DNA from: Paracrocinitomix mangrovi
GTDB taxonomy: Bacteria; Bacteroidota; Bacteroidia; Flavobacteriales_D; Crocinitomicaceae
Direction of reading: 5' to 3'
NCBI RefSeq assembly: GCF_019740355.2
Contig: NZ_CP091819.1
Location: 2,976,001 to 3,040,000 of the forward strand
DNA length: 64,000 nucleotides
The position numbers and the translations under genes are program-made. This document shows positions 28,801 to 36,262 of the stretch, one piece after another (positions within the stretch are counted from its first letter, which is position 1; every line of letters begins with the position of its first letter). Below the pieces are notes generated by a model, which ran no database searches, was not told where the DNA came from, and saw nothing but the letters and a program-made list of their open reading frames with translations.

Positions 28801-29732
28801 TGAGGTAGGTAAAAATATTCTCCCGAATTAATAGTTGCAATAGGTGTTCCGCTTCCATTTACATAAATAGCTGTATTGTTATATTCTGCTACTACTAAAG
28901 GTCTTTCCGTATTAGCATTTCCATCACCTTCAACGAAAATATATTCTTGCCCAACAAGATCAAGTGGAACAATTTGATCTACACCAATATCTCTTAGATT
29001 ACCATCTGCACCTGATAACCATGAACCGGTATTACATGCTATCGGTTTATTGGATGTTACAAGTGTACCATTTACACCATTAATATTGTTTGTTGCCCCT
29101 GGTTCATCAATCCAAGCTGCAATCACATAAGATTCTCCTGCATTCAATGTTACAGTTATATCATCAGAAGTACCAGCAGTTTGAGGTGTGTTTCTGAAGA
29201 TTACACCGGGTGAAATATCTGAAAATGTAACAGTAGTATTATCTTCAGAAGCCATTACAGAAATTTCATGCGCTTTAACATAAGCTATAGTTCCAGAACT
29301 ATAAATATGTCCTGATCTGAAATGTGTCCCTAGTCCTGTTCCTGCTCCTTTTGAATTCAAACTCAACCCTTGTGCACTTTGTACGTGTCTCAGATTCACA
29401 TAAATGGGAGCTGAAGCTTCAATTATAAAACCATCAGTAGCATTTACGGTATTTAATTCGGCTGTTGCAATAATTCCGGGAGCTGCATATCCTGTACCTA
29501 AGAGCGTTACGTTTGGATTTACATCTGTGATTACCGTACTATAAAGAATTGTTCCCTGACCATTTTTAACATCAACAGTTACCGGCCCGGTTGAAGGAGT
29601 AGACAAGATCATATAGTGATCCTGAACATTTGTTCTTCCGTAAAGTGGTGGAACGTAGTGTTTCACATCCAATTGCCCTATACCTGGGATAGATATAAAC
29701 AACATTATTGCTATGAGCAATTTGCGAAACAT
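22821..29732 (-). CDS. Giant SprB-repeat T9SS adhesin with IgGFc-binding-like N-terminal domain
   Basis: A 2303-residue protein with a signal peptide (1-19, ending GIGQ); an IgGFc-binding-like domain common in Bacteroidota surface proteins (about 25-450; HYVPPLYG, NVQDHYMILSTP); a linker with two cadherin/Ig-like stretches; about 16 SprB-type repeats of 70-80 residues with the pattern C-x-G-x-x-G-x-I-x-GGTxPYxYS...DxxGC; further PKD-like domains; and a type B sorting domain (YVPNAIILDGYSDNSVFKP, FNRWGELIFET, GWDGTYNG). SprB is the mobile gliding adhesin of Flavobacterium johnsoniae, so a role in gliding or surface attachment is likely. No sprF-like gene lies beside this one. Confidence 0.92.
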   Translation of the reverse strand: MFRKLLIAIMLFISIPGIGQLDVKHYVPPLYGRTNVQDHYMILSTPSTGPVTVDVKNGQGTILYSTVITDVNPNVTLLGTGYAAPGIIATAELNTVNATDGFIIEASAPIYVNLRHVQSAQGLSLNSKGAGTGLGTHFRSGHIYSSGTIAYVKAHEISVMASEDNTTVTFSDISPGVIFRNTPQTAGTSDDITVTLNAGESYVIAAWIDEPGATNNINGVNGTLVTSNKPIACNTGSWLSGADGNLRDIGVDQIVPLDLVGQEYIFVEGDGNANTERPLVVAEYNNTAIYVNGSGTPIATINSGEYFYLPQTAYSANDNIYITTSQPAFMYQSLSGSSTAATSLNFIPPLRCNGFKKVVIPSVNLVGEPTVSITARANADVFVNGSATPLTGGLAVTGNSCWVTYKIPGGTGDFVVESDSIINVALLTLQGPRGSAGYFTGFTQFTQIDQGDTSSFIVCADSASSYVTYSIEGPYINVSANFHDPALNGQVIIDGFNQDTLFFTYIGDPNTIGTDTLDLTVCKMLNCCGAIPDTICETSTLVFTNYADINTGLGDSIVACADTADITLENLLLGTYDPGGYWVDNDNSGALFGNQFNVGAVGPGNYHFTYYVDGGSICYDSTVVTVNVLPMNSSTCCSIAPDFILEEPTCNGYTDGSIVISDIWATAYSIDGGTTSQAGGNFGSIGSSNYNVNLTFGPDCVYDTVIVINQPAVLSANLLVDSVSCNGLCDGMITANATGGTTPYLYALGAGADQSSNMFGSLCAGPATITLTDSNNCEAIIPTTVFQPNVLVVSEASHTDETCSLVNGEITVSTAGGTAPYTYTLNAGPSQSSPVFSNLAAGAYTIAVTDANGCTDDVVINIVNYASPNATLDSLKHVTCFGGFTGLAIVGISGGTSPITYAMDGGASQSSNMFNSILAGPHEIVVSDLNGCTDTVAFTITEPPIISWTHIASDALCNGVCDGEIEVSASGGTPGYMYSDDGGLTFQSSNVLDNLCAGLYNVVVKDTLGCLSNGLIVINEPPALTSTQSFIDPICHQTPTGEISFTATGGTGAYEYSVDGGATYVSANPVTTLMAGVYDVIVKDANGCEFPDQITLTDPPPFSFSFVANNPSNCGANDGSFEIVVDPNSGTPPFWYSIDGGNTTQFLNGYFQNLYSGLYTLQVEDALGCVDSVFSALSDNVMTTQIDFVMNATCNGSTDGGFIVNQQFGQFPFSYTLNTTGQTQPFGVFAGLGAGQYFVTIEDNGLCIGIQEVIITEPDTILFDETATMITCPEGTDGTIEISNVTGGDNGPYNYSIDNGANYFPASQFTNLSSGVYDLMVQDAMGCLGGGQIEITEPDTFEININSTNLVCNNDNTGFIQVVADGATPPYTFTVAGNNTTGVFTLLPAGVYPITITDDNGCTFDTTQTLTEPPALTLATSWIDPLCYGSADGSIIAVAGGGTPGYIYSPDNGNSVSTSNQLGNLADGCYDVYVQDANGCNITLNTCLTQPTQLSLTYTTSPETCSSDNGEFIITASNGTPNYVYSNNNGTSFQAANNFDNLDEGDYNVVLEDDHGCQLDTIITIVADPEPQIDNVSAIDPDCFGNATGSLTVTSSSGVGTHQYSITSAAGPYQLSNVFNGLTDGIYNVFVTDDNGCVATTIAILTQPSALVLNYAQTNLSCYQNNTGQITFNVSGGTLPYDYSIDNGTNWQSVSQFPALSAATYDLMVEDGNGCQAITQVNITEPNPLVIDQLDIIDPSCYGYCDGSVTATVSGGTIATDYTFTWNNSLLGTVGNSASNVCDGTYSLDITDDNGCSVDTLNFVLTEPIQAVIDSVQITGVTCFGDIDGQVTVYSATAGFYSLGAGFTANNQFNSLPTNSYMAYVQDANGCPGDSAFVFVPTPQPLEGFVTPDQYICYGDSVFFSVVGTGGTIPYTFSVNNGASSSETIFEPFFTDSAFYVTITDDHGCTFDTDTMYIYVAPPPVLNTANDTMVCLGAEITLFSEADDLIETYLYDWSNGDTIPYIYPTINSDTTFYVTVTDECGLSTEDSITVLLHIDPIVSLTPDTTSGCPPFQINYTIGVDPIELGSDLIWTSTYGDIDSATLNNLYVTYTEPGSGDLILNFNSQYGCPIDTSFVNLVSFYGVPVSDFEFVPNPPSIFDQEVDLINLSTDNVNNTWYYLTDTVYTEHTSIPIELLPDIDPLQVCLIVENNFGCKDTSCQDIIIDNEQLLYVPNAIILDGYSDNSVFKPVTNFFHPDFYHLYIFNRWGELIFETEDLNQGWDGTYNGVIVQDGVYIWRITGTPLDNDSDMKEFYGHVTVLR
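24060..27820 (-). repeat. About 16-17 SprB-like coding repeats
   Basis: Units of about 70-80 codons, each with a Cys-x-Gly opening, a GGT-x-P/A-Y-x-Y-S core and a D-x-x-GC closing strand. They are well diverged at DNA level, in contrast to the near-identical repeats of the 12.9-20.8 kb gene. Confidence 0.82.
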
Positions 29733-29856
29733 TAGATAATTGGGTCTATACTTTTAGTCGGTTAGTCTTCTAAAATACGATTTTCAAAACAAGACGTTGT
29801 CTATTTATCGATAAAATCACAGAATTAACCGTTATTTAGACTGAAAACAAGGAGGG

Positions 29857-30876
29857 TTATTTTGATTTAAACTCCTGTTTAAGGAATTTAGAAGTGTTTT
29901 CAACTGATTTTTGAATGGGGATGAATTGAAAATTGAGGCGATCGGTTATTTTTTGATTTGAAAATTTTGAAACGCTCATAGCACTTCTACTTGTTTCTTT
30001 TGTAATTGTCTGTTTAGAGAAAAATAATATACGTTTCAGTGTAGATAATCTCCAGGCTAAACCTGCCATCCAACGCTTTACTTTTACTGAAGGAGGCTTC
30101 ACATTGAACTCATTAGCTATGTAATCAAAAACCTCTTTAAAAGGTAAGTTTTCACTAATAAGTAAGAAACGTTCATTAAATATTTTTTGATCAGAAAGTT
30201 CGCACATGGCTGTGGCAACATCTCTGGCATCTACAAAAGCATTTATACCCGGAGTGTAAAATTTAAGTCCGTTTGCCACGACCCTGAAAATCCCTATGGA
30301 AGATTCATTCCAATTTCCAGGACCAAAAATGATGCTTGGATTGACGATAACAGCATTTAAACCTTCTTCCACACCTCTCCAAACTTCCATTTCGGCACTA
30401 TACTTTGACACAGAATAATTTGAATTATGACTTCCGGCTTTCCAAAGCATGTTTTCTGTTGCAAATTCTGCATTATCACGTCTTCCAATTGCAGCAGTTG
30501 AGCTTACATAACACAGATGATCTACTTTATGATGTATACAAACATTAACAACATTGGCAGTTCCTTCTTTATTCACCAACCACAGTTTTTCACGGTCTTT
30601 TTTCAGAAAAGAAACCATTCCTGCACAATGATATACAACACGGCAACCTTCAATGGCTTTGTCTAGACTATAAACATCAGTTATATCACCTTCAACCCAT
30701 TCAATTTGGTTAAAGATTTGGTCACCCTTATTTCCATGATAAAAATTGAAAACTTTTTTTACCATTTCCAGTCGAGCATCACTGCGTTTTAAAGCTCTAA
30801 CTTTTTCGCCTCTTGCCAGTAATTCAAGTATGATATGAGTACCTAATAAGCCGGTTCCACCTGTCACAAAAATCAT
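29857..30876 (-). CDS. NAD(P)-dependent epimerase/dehydratase family protein (extended SDR)
   Basis: A 339-residue extended short-chain dehydrogenase with the nucleotide-binding GGTGLLG (6-12), an acidic-basic segment after the second strand (ALKRSDAR), YHCAG, SSTAAIG and the catalytic YSVSKYSAE (Tyr-x-x-x-Lys). The C-terminal third is divergent and substrate-specific. Relatives act on sugar nucleotides, dihydroflavonols or steroid-like lipids; this one resembles the dihydroflavonol-4-reductase-like group frequent in Bacteroidota. Substrate unknown. Monocistronic. Confidence 0.85.
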   Translation of the reverse strand: MIFVTGGTGLLGTHIILELLARGEKVRALKRSDARLEMVKKVFNFYHGNKGDQIFNQIEWVEGDITDVYSLDKAIEGCRVVYHCAGMVSFLKKDREKLWLVNKEGTANVVNVCIHHKVDHLCYVSSTAAIGRRDNAEFATENMLWKAGSHNSNYSVSKYSAEMEVWRGVEEGLNAVIVNPSIIFGPGNWNESSIGIFRVVANGLKFYTPGINAFVDARDVATAMCELSDQKIFNERFLLISENLPFKEVFDYIANEFNVKPPSVKVKRWMAGLAWRLSTLKRILFFSKQTITKETSRSAMSVSKFSNQKITDRLNFQFIPIQKSVENTSKFLKQEFKSK

Positions 30877-30962
30877 ATTTCAAAGTTAACCTAAAATTGC
30901 TTGGTTTAACATCCCTTAACAAGGCAAATCTGATGTTTTCAGGCGATCGGCATACAAATTGT

Positions 30963-30970
30963 TATATTTG
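30963..30970 (+). promoter_or_regulatory. Candidate -7 promoter element of prolyl isomerase gene
   Basis: TATATTTG matches TAnnTTTG and lies 19 bp before the ATG at 30990, giving a short leader. The -33 region shows only a T-run. Confidence 0.45.
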
Positions 30971-30989
30971 TTATTAAACAGAAACTAAA

Positions 30990-32393
30990 ATGAAAAAATT
31001 ACTTGCCATTCTTACCATTGTTCTTAATCTATCTGTATTTGCTCAAGACGAGTATGAAGATGGAATTTATGCTGTTTTTAACACTTCTAAAGGGGAAATA
31101 GTATGTATGTTGGAATATCAAAAAGTACCATTAACTGTTGCCAATTTTGTTGGGTTAGCAGAAGGTAATTTGGTATACAACACCACACAGATTTCAAAAC
31201 CTTTTTATGATGGATTGAAATTTCACAGAGTAATTAAAGATTTCATGATTCAAGGTGGAGATCCAAATGGAAATGGAAGTGGAGGACCTGGATATAAGTT
31301 TATGGATGAATTTCATCCCGACTTAATGCACACAGGACCGGGAATATTGTCAATGGCCAATTCAGGTCCAAATACAAATGGGTCTCAGTTTTTCATTACT
31401 CATAAGGCAACACCTTGGCTAAATAACAAACATGCTGTTTTTGGACATGTAATTAAAGGGCAAGATGTTGTAAATGCTGTTGCACAAGGAGATGAAATGA
31501 TTTCTGTTAAAATAATCCGTGTTGGTGATGATGCAAAAGCATTTAATCCAACTTTGGTAATGTCTACTGAGCCGGCAAATATTGCCAAAAGAAAAGAAGA
31601 AGAATTGGCAAACAGAGTTGTTGATTTTAAAGTAGAGATGAATAAGCTATTTCCTAAAATGGAGCAAACCGAATCTGGTTTGATGATTGAACACACTAAA
31701 AAAGGAAAAGGAAATGCAGTTGTTGAAGGAAATAAAATTGTGTTGAAATACAAAGGATATTTCGCAGAGGGAATGAGACCGTTGGATACATCAAGTGTTG
31801 CCAGAGAAATTTCGGCTATCTATGCAAAGAATCAAATGCTTGCAGGATGGTATGAGGCATTTGGATTGATGAAAGAGGGTGGACAGGCCAAAGTAGCTGT
31901 TCCTTATTGGTTGGCTTTTGGGGAGCAAGGAGCTCAAAATATTCCGCCTAAGTCAAACATGGTTTTTGAGTTAGAACTAGTTTCAGTAATTGATGTAAAT
32001 AAGGCGTTTAAAGCCGAAATGTCTAAAACATATCCAAAGGCTATTCAAACTGAGTCTGGTTTGATGTATGAAATCATTGAAAAAGGTGAGGGAGATAATC
32101 CTAAAGTAGGGCAAACTGTTGAGGTTGATTACAAAGGGATGTTAATTGATGGAACTGTTTTTGGAGACTCAAAAGATGATGGAAGAACGTTGACATTCCA
32201 ACTTGGTAAAAGACAAGTAATCCAAGCTTGGGAAGAAGGAATCTTATATGGTCAAAAAGGGGGTAAAATTAGGCTTATTGTTCCTTACTGGTTAGGTTAT
32301 GGAAGTCAGGCTAAAGGAGGATACAACGGTAAACCCGGAATACCTGCTAATTCACACTTAATATTTGAAGTTGATATACTAGATGTAAAGTAA
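30990..32393 (+). CDS. Secreted peptidyl-prolyl isomerase: cyclophilin fused to two FKBP domains
   Basis: A 467-residue protein with a signal peptide (1-18, ending SVFA), a cyclophilin domain (about 25-180; FHRVIKDFMIQGGD 78-91, NGSQFFIT 130-137, WLNNKHAVFG), then two FKBP domains (about 225-335 and 345-467). The second FKBP keeps VDYKGMLIDGTVFGDS and QVIQAWEEG. The first lacks the DGTVFDSS-type strand, has an MRPLDTSS replacement and may be structural. Both immunophilin families catalyse proline cis-trans isomerisation; fusions of the two (dual-family immunophilins) are rare but reported in Bacteroidota. It probably folds exported proteins in the periplasm, including the T9SS cargo plentiful here. 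GldI of gliding Flavobacteria is an FKBP of this kind. Confidence 0.92.
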   Translation: MKKLLAILTIVLNLSVFAQDEYEDGIYAVFNTSKGEIVCMLEYQKVPLTVANFVGLAEGNLVYNTTQISKPFYDGLKFHRVIKDFMIQGGDPNGNGSGGPGYKFMDEFHPDLMHTGPGILSMANSGPNTNGSQFFITHKATPWLNNKHAVFGHVIKGQDVVNAVAQGDEMISVKIIRVGDDAKAFNPTLVMSTEPANIAKRKEEELANRVVDFKVEMNKLFPKMEQTESGLMIEHTKKGKGNAVVEGNKIVLKYKGYFAEGMRPLDTSSVAREISAIYAKNQMLAGWYEAFGLMKEGGQAKVAVPYWLAFGEQGAQNIPPKSNMVFELELVSVIDVNKAFKAEMSKTYPKAIQTESGLMYEIIEKGEGDNPKVGQTVEVDYKGMLIDGTVFGDSKDDGRTLTFQLGKRQVIQAWEEGILYGQKGGKIRLIVPYWLGYGSQAKGGYNGKPGIPANSHLIFEVDILDVK

Positions 32394-32395
32394 AA

Positions 32396-32776
32396 CTACT
32401 TTATTTCAGTACCCAAAGCTTTAAGATAATCTTGAAATCTTGGTTGTTCGATTAAATTATCGTTACCAACCATCAAAACGTTTTCAGGAGTGTTATTTTC
32501 CAACCAAAAAACCAATGATGAAATGGAAGCATTCATGGTTCCATTAATGTCAATTTCACGAGTTGGTTTATGATTTCTCTCCATTTGATGTTTCAATTCT
32601 TTACTCTCTCTTGAAAGATTGTGATCTGCATTGATAATCACTAGAGATTGGCAAAGTTCAAATAGACTTTCTTTACCATCAAAGACTTCAACAGGTACAT
32701 TGTTTTGTTTAGCCCACGTTTCAATAGACTGTTCAAAAGGATCGTTATTTCTAAGTATAATTTTTTTTAATAGCAT
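32396..32776 (-). CDS. Hypothetical cytoplasmic protein
   Basis: A 126-residue protein starting at the ATG at 32776; a TTG start at 32812 would add 12 residues but is not needed. It has alternating alpha/beta character (KIILRNNDPF, SLVIINADHN, NVLMVGNDN) suggestive of a small Rossmann-like fold. No family is recognised. It is convergent with the prolyl isomerase gene (2-bp gap) and lies upstream of nothing on its strand. Confidence 0.6.
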   Translation of the reverse strand: MLLKKIILRNNDPFEQSIETWAKQNNVPVEVFDGKESLFELCQSLVIINADHNLSRESKELKHQMERNHKPTREIDINGTMNASISSLVFWLENNTPENVLMVGNDNLIEQPRFQDYLKALGTEIK

Positions 32777-32912
32777 CTGCAAGTAGTCTTCAATTCCGAA
32801 AAAGGACAGCAAATTTAATGCTAAACTTACCTTTTACCCAATTTATCTCGAAAAAATTTTAAAAAATCATTGTTAATTACCTTCACTTATAGGAAACATA
32901 CTTATTACACAC

Positions 32913-33938
32913 CTATAAAGCATCCCTTTGGTACTTGAGATATTGAAGTGTAAACAATTGAATTCCTAACAATAAAGAGGCTGTTAATAAATGTATAGGT
33001 TGAGTGAAAGCAGGCATATCTGCATATGAGAATAAAACGCCTGTTGCAAATTCAACCAATATTAAAGCAACAATAATCTTAATCGTTGGGATTCCGTAAA
33101 GCCATTTTCTATTGAAATAAAACAAAACAAAATTTGCCGCCAGTAAAACCCAAGAAAATGATCTGTGAAAATAAAAATCCCCCTTCATATTGGCAATCCA
33201 CTCTGTTCTACCCATTGAATCTTTCACCATAAAATCTATTTCCTGTCTTACTTGTGCACCAAACATAATTTGAACAAATGTCAATAGGAGTGTAAACCAA
33301 AAAAGATATTTAAAAGCAGGTTTTATTTTAAGTTGATATTTTTTGTCTTTTATGATGCGGATTATCTTCACCTGTATAGCCACAATCACAAGTGCTAAAA
33401 ACATATGTAAAGTAATGGTCCAAGGTACAAGGTTAGTAGCTACGACAATTGAACCAAACCAGGCTTCAATTCCCATTAGAATAAGGTTGAGTAATGTTAA
33501 ATAAAGCAATGTTCTTTTTCTTCTATACTTTACAAGTGTCCAAATAAAGAGGATTAGGACAGCATTTCCGGCTAAAAACCCAACCAGCCTATTAGCATAT
33601 TCTGTCCACGTTTTAGCTGCATTGAAATCTTGCTCAATTAAAAGTGTTTCATCATTTCTTAATTGATCTGCCGTTTCTGACATCCCAATTTTTTCAATAA
33701 ATCCAGCAAATTTCTTCACCTTCTTGGCTCTGTAATCCTGATATTTTTCTTTGTAATTATCTGGTAATTGATCTGCAGAAGTCGGAGGGATATATTGATC
33801 AAAACATTTAGGCCAATCCGGACATCCCATTCCTGAACCCGTAGATCTAACAACACTTCCTGCAATGATGACAAGGTAAATTAATACCAAAGTTGTCCAT
33901 GCTAGTTTTAAATATGATCTACTAAATGTTGAATTCAT
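32913..33938 (-). CDS. ctaA: Heme A synthase (COX15/CtaA family)
   Basis: A 341-residue integral membrane protein with about eight transmembrane segments. The family signature GSVVRSTGSGMGCPDWPKCF is at residues 27-46. Heme-ligand His residues occur in transmembrane segments (TLHMFLALV, FHRSFSW, PIHLLTASLLLG). It oxidises heme O to heme A for aa3-type cytochrome oxidase. An insert of about 60 hydrophilic residues after the first helix is typical of the Bacteroidota form. It is expressed alone here, while the early heme genes are at 41.5-44.3 kb and hemJ is at 59.8 kb. Confidence 0.94.
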   Translation of the reverse strand: MNSTFSRSYLKLAWTTLVLIYLVIIAGSVVRSTGSGMGCPDWPKCFDQYIPPTSADQLPDNYKEKYQDYRAKKVKKFAGFIEKIGMSETADQLRNDETLLIEQDFNAAKTWTEYANRLVGFLAGNAVLILFIWTLVKYRRKRTLLYLTLLNLILMGIEAWFGSIVVATNLVPWTITLHMFLALVIVAIQVKIIRIIKDKKYQLKIKPAFKYLFWFTLLLTFVQIMFGAQVRQEIDFMVKDSMGRTEWIANMKGDFYFHRSFSWVLLAANFVLFYFNRKWLYGIPTIKIIVALILVEFATGVLFSYADMPAFTQPIHLLTASLLLGIQLFTLQYLKYQRDAL

Positions 33939-34039
33939 GAGTGCAAAAATAGTAGATATTCAACAATCATCATCTTTATTTACCACTCATCTACTAAACA
34001 CCTTTCCGTTCATCAAGTTGTATAACAAATAGAACCGAT

Positions 34040-34205
34040 TGACACAATTGGGAAAATTGTAGAGGACTGTACTCATACCTTGGTACCGGTATATTTTTTT
34101 CATGGGCCTAATGGAGGTCTGACACAATGTGTCAAGCAAGCCGCGAGGGAAGTAAGTATTTGATCTATCCAATAGTTAAATTACCTAAAGTAGCCTTCCC
34201 TCCGG
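34040..34205. other. Intergenic region with several inverted repeats, no gene
   Basis: The 276 bp between ctaA and the TlpA-like gene hold TGACACAAT at 34040, a perfect 15-bp palindrome TGACACA-A-TGTGTCA (34120-34134), and a long-range inverted repeat in which CCG-C-GAGGGAAG (34141-34152) can pair with CTTCCCTC-CGG (34195-34205) with one bulged base. A 61-codon open frame on the minus strand crosses these repeats and is not credible. Confidence 0.5.
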
Positions 34206-34214
34206 TAATGCTTT

Positions 34215-35267
34215 CTACAAATAATGTTTTTTGATAAGATCCTCTAATCCAAGACTAGGTCGAACCGCATTGATATTGATCACTTTCCCTGTTTTATCTA
34301 ACATTACATAACGTGGAATGCTGTTTAACATGTATTCGCTTTGCAAACCTTCAGATTCCTCTTTTGTCAGATAAATATTGAGTTTGAATTCTTCTTTAAT
34401 AGCCATTTTTCTCCAATCATCTTCTTTACACCAAACTCCCACACTTACTATATTTATTTTCTCACCATATTTCTCTTCCAATTCTCTTAATCCAGGGAAC
34501 TCTGCTTTACACGGTCCACACCAAGTAGCCCAAAAGTCCAAAATGATTGGTTTACCATAAAAGTCTTTTAATGAGATTCTGTCACCATTGAGATTGATAC
34601 CGCTAAAATTTTTGAATTCTTTACCAATTGAGTTTTTTTCTAAAGCCCTCAATTTTGCTGTTTCTTCAATGGATCCTAGATAATATTTTGAGGCGTTTTT
34701 TTGCTGTGCAACTTTATTTTTCCATGCGGCTTCAAGCTCGGGATAAAATTGAAGTTCATCATCTATATATGCAGCAAACAAACTGTCATAAGCATTAACT
34801 GCTTTAAATACGTTGGTTGTGTCTTCAGGATGGTCGTAACAATTAGCAATGGCCGATTGTATTAATAAACTGTATCGCTCACTTATTAGATAAACAGTCA
34901 TGTTCATGTTATTTCTTTCAGCTCCCGTTCCGGTAAATGAAAGAGTTTCATCAAACATTTTTGTGTTCACTTTAGTGGTTATATCATCTCCTTTTTGCAT
35001 GTAAACCGCAAAGTATTCATCCCCTGTGTTTACAATAAACTCTGATAATTCATCTACTTCTACTTCAAATGAAAAAAGTCCATTTTTAATGTCACAACTG
35101 TCCACAACTTTTTGCTTTACTTTTTCACCAACCTTACCGTTGAAAATTAAATAAGCTTTGTCCTGATCAGGGTATGGATTTCTCATTTCAACGCTAATCT
35201 TAGCCGTTTTTTGAGACCAACTAAATACGCCAATAAATAGCGTTAAACACAGCAGTACATGTTTCAT
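34215..35267 (-). CDS. TlpA-like thioredoxin-fold lipid/periplasmic oxidoreductase with DUF4369-type N domain
   Basis: A 350-residue protein with a signal peptide (1-18, ending FSWSQ), an N-terminal all-beta domain (about 20-120) resembling the DUF4369 module found before Bacteroidota thioredoxins, a helical linker, and a C-terminal AhpC/TSA-TlpA domain with DFWATWCGPCKAEFPGL (active site WCGPC, about residues 244-248) and the cis-Pro segment NSIPRYVMLD. It is likely a periplasmic thiol-disulphide reductase, for example in cytochrome c maturation or protection of secreted Cys proteins. It overlaps the DUF1801 gene by 4 bp and is the last of a three-gene operon. Confidence 0.9.
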   Translation of the reverse strand: MKHVLLCLTLFIGVFSWSQKTAKISVEMRNPYPDQDKAYLIFNGKVGEKVKQKVVDSCDIKNGLFSFEVEVDELSEFIVNTGDEYFAVYMQKGDDITTKVNTKMFDETLSFTGTGAERNNMNMTVYLISERYSLLIQSAIANCYDHPEDTTNVFKAVNAYDSLFAAYIDDELQFYPELEAAWKNKVAQQKNASKYYLGSIEETAKLRALEKNSIGKEFKNFSGINLNGDRISLKDFYGKPIILDFWATWCGPCKAEFPGLRELEEKYGEKINIVSVGVWCKEDDWRKMAIKEEFKLNIYLTKEESEGLQSEYMLNSIPRYVMLDKTGKVININAVRPSLGLEDLIKKHYL

Positions 35268-35659
35268 TTCTTTAAATTTTTATCAATCTGATTAGCTTCT
35301 AGAAGCAATGAAGTGATCTTGTCATAATTGCTTTCAATCTCATCAACAGAATAAAATGTTTTGATATAAACCTGTTTTCTATTTCCTTTTTCTAAAAAAT
35401 CATTTGGCTTTAAAAGGTAACCTTTGGTAAATCCAAGTTCTACGCCTTTTTTAGTTTGTTTTCCCCAGGGAATTGAACCTGGCCAAATGAAACAAATATT
35501 TTTGTTTTTGAAATAAAAAGGAACATTCCAGGACAGTTTCTCTTTAATATCAGGCAAACTGTCCTGAATGATATCCCTTAAAATAGTGACCATCATTTGA
35601 TGATCGTCATTTAAATATTCGTAAAACTCAATGTACGAATTGAATTTAAAATCTTGCAT
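35264..35659 (-). CDS. DUF1801 domain-containing protein
   Basis: A 131-residue cytoplasmic protein of the DUF1801 (YdhG-like) family: ILRDIIQDSLPDIKEKLSWNVPFYF, IWPGSIPWG, KKGVELGFTKGYLL and KQVYIKTFYS. Family members are small alpha/beta proteins of unknown biochemical role, some resembling iron-chaperone folds. It is the middle gene of the operon YbjN-like, DUF1801, TlpA-like, with a 1-bp overlap upstream and a 4-bp overlap downstream. Confidence 0.82.
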   Translation of the reverse strand: MQDFKFNSYIEFYEYLNDDHQMMVTILRDIIQDSLPDIKEKLSWNVPFYFKNKNICFIWPGSIPWGKQTKKGVELGFTKGYLLKPNDFLEKGNRKQVYIKTFYSVDEIESNYDKITSLLLEANQIDKNLKK

Positions 35660-36117
35660 TAACGTCCACCAGCTCCCTGAGCATTCTCTGTTCCAACAGC
35701 AGCTGCAGACTCATAATGTTGTTTTAAAATATCGTCATAATCGTCAGCATAAGAACCAACTCTTTGAATAATAGCCAACGCTTCACTTTCATCTAATCCA
35801 TCAACTTCACGAATCATTTTAATCCAGGCCCAATCATTATATAAAGCAAAAGCACAAGAGAACAACTTATCATTAAATGATAAAAGATCATAATAGAAAG
35901 TTTCTCTGTTTTGCTCAGGAATTTTCATAATTGGTGCCATTACTTGAAAATAAGCTCTTCCTTGATTTTCAATATGCCAGCAATCAATATAAACTTTTGC
36001 ACTTCCTTTAAAAAGTGCCCATGAGCCGGCTTGATTTCCTCTGCATGTAGATGGGTCAACTCCAAGGGTTCTCAAACACGACTCTATCATGTCGTAATAA
36101 TTTTGAATGTTACTCAT
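35659..36117 (-). CDS. YbjN domain-containing protein
   Basis: A 152-residue cytoplasmic protein of the YbjN/type III chaperone-like fold: YYDMIESCLRTLGVDP, AKVYIDCW, YFQVMAPIMKIPEQN and FYYDLLSFNDKLFSCAFAL. The C-terminal tail of about 15 residues (AAAVGTENAQGAGGR) is low-complexity. YbjN proteins are linked to stress or folding assistance, but the function here is not known. It is the first gene of the three-gene minus-strand operon. Confidence 0.75.
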   Translation of the reverse strand: MSNIQNYYDMIESCLRTLGVDPSTCRGNQAGSWALFKGSAKVYIDCWHIENQGRAYFQVMAPIMKIPEQNRETFYYDLLSFNDKLFSCAFALYNDWAWIKMIREVDGLDESEALAIIQRVGSYADDYDDILKQHYESAAAVGTENAQGAGGR

Positions 36118-36262
36118 AATTGTTTGATTTAGTTTGTTCTAAATCTAAGCATTTATTTCCTTATTTCCAGACTTGCAAGGAATTGATAATGACTATAAAA
36201 GCTTTATAATATATTTTCGTAATTTCAGGCAATAAATTTAGCTTCTCAAAGTTTTAGCTAGT

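Noticed and set aside
31400-31753. 117-codon minus-strand frame within the prolyl isomerase gene
   Set aside because: It is fully antisense to the cyclophilin and FKBP coding sequence with conserved motifs on the plus strand.
33987-34172. 61-codon minus-strand frame between ctaA and the TlpA-like gene
   Set aside because: It has no family signature or coding-like composition and crosses the palindromes of this intergenic region.
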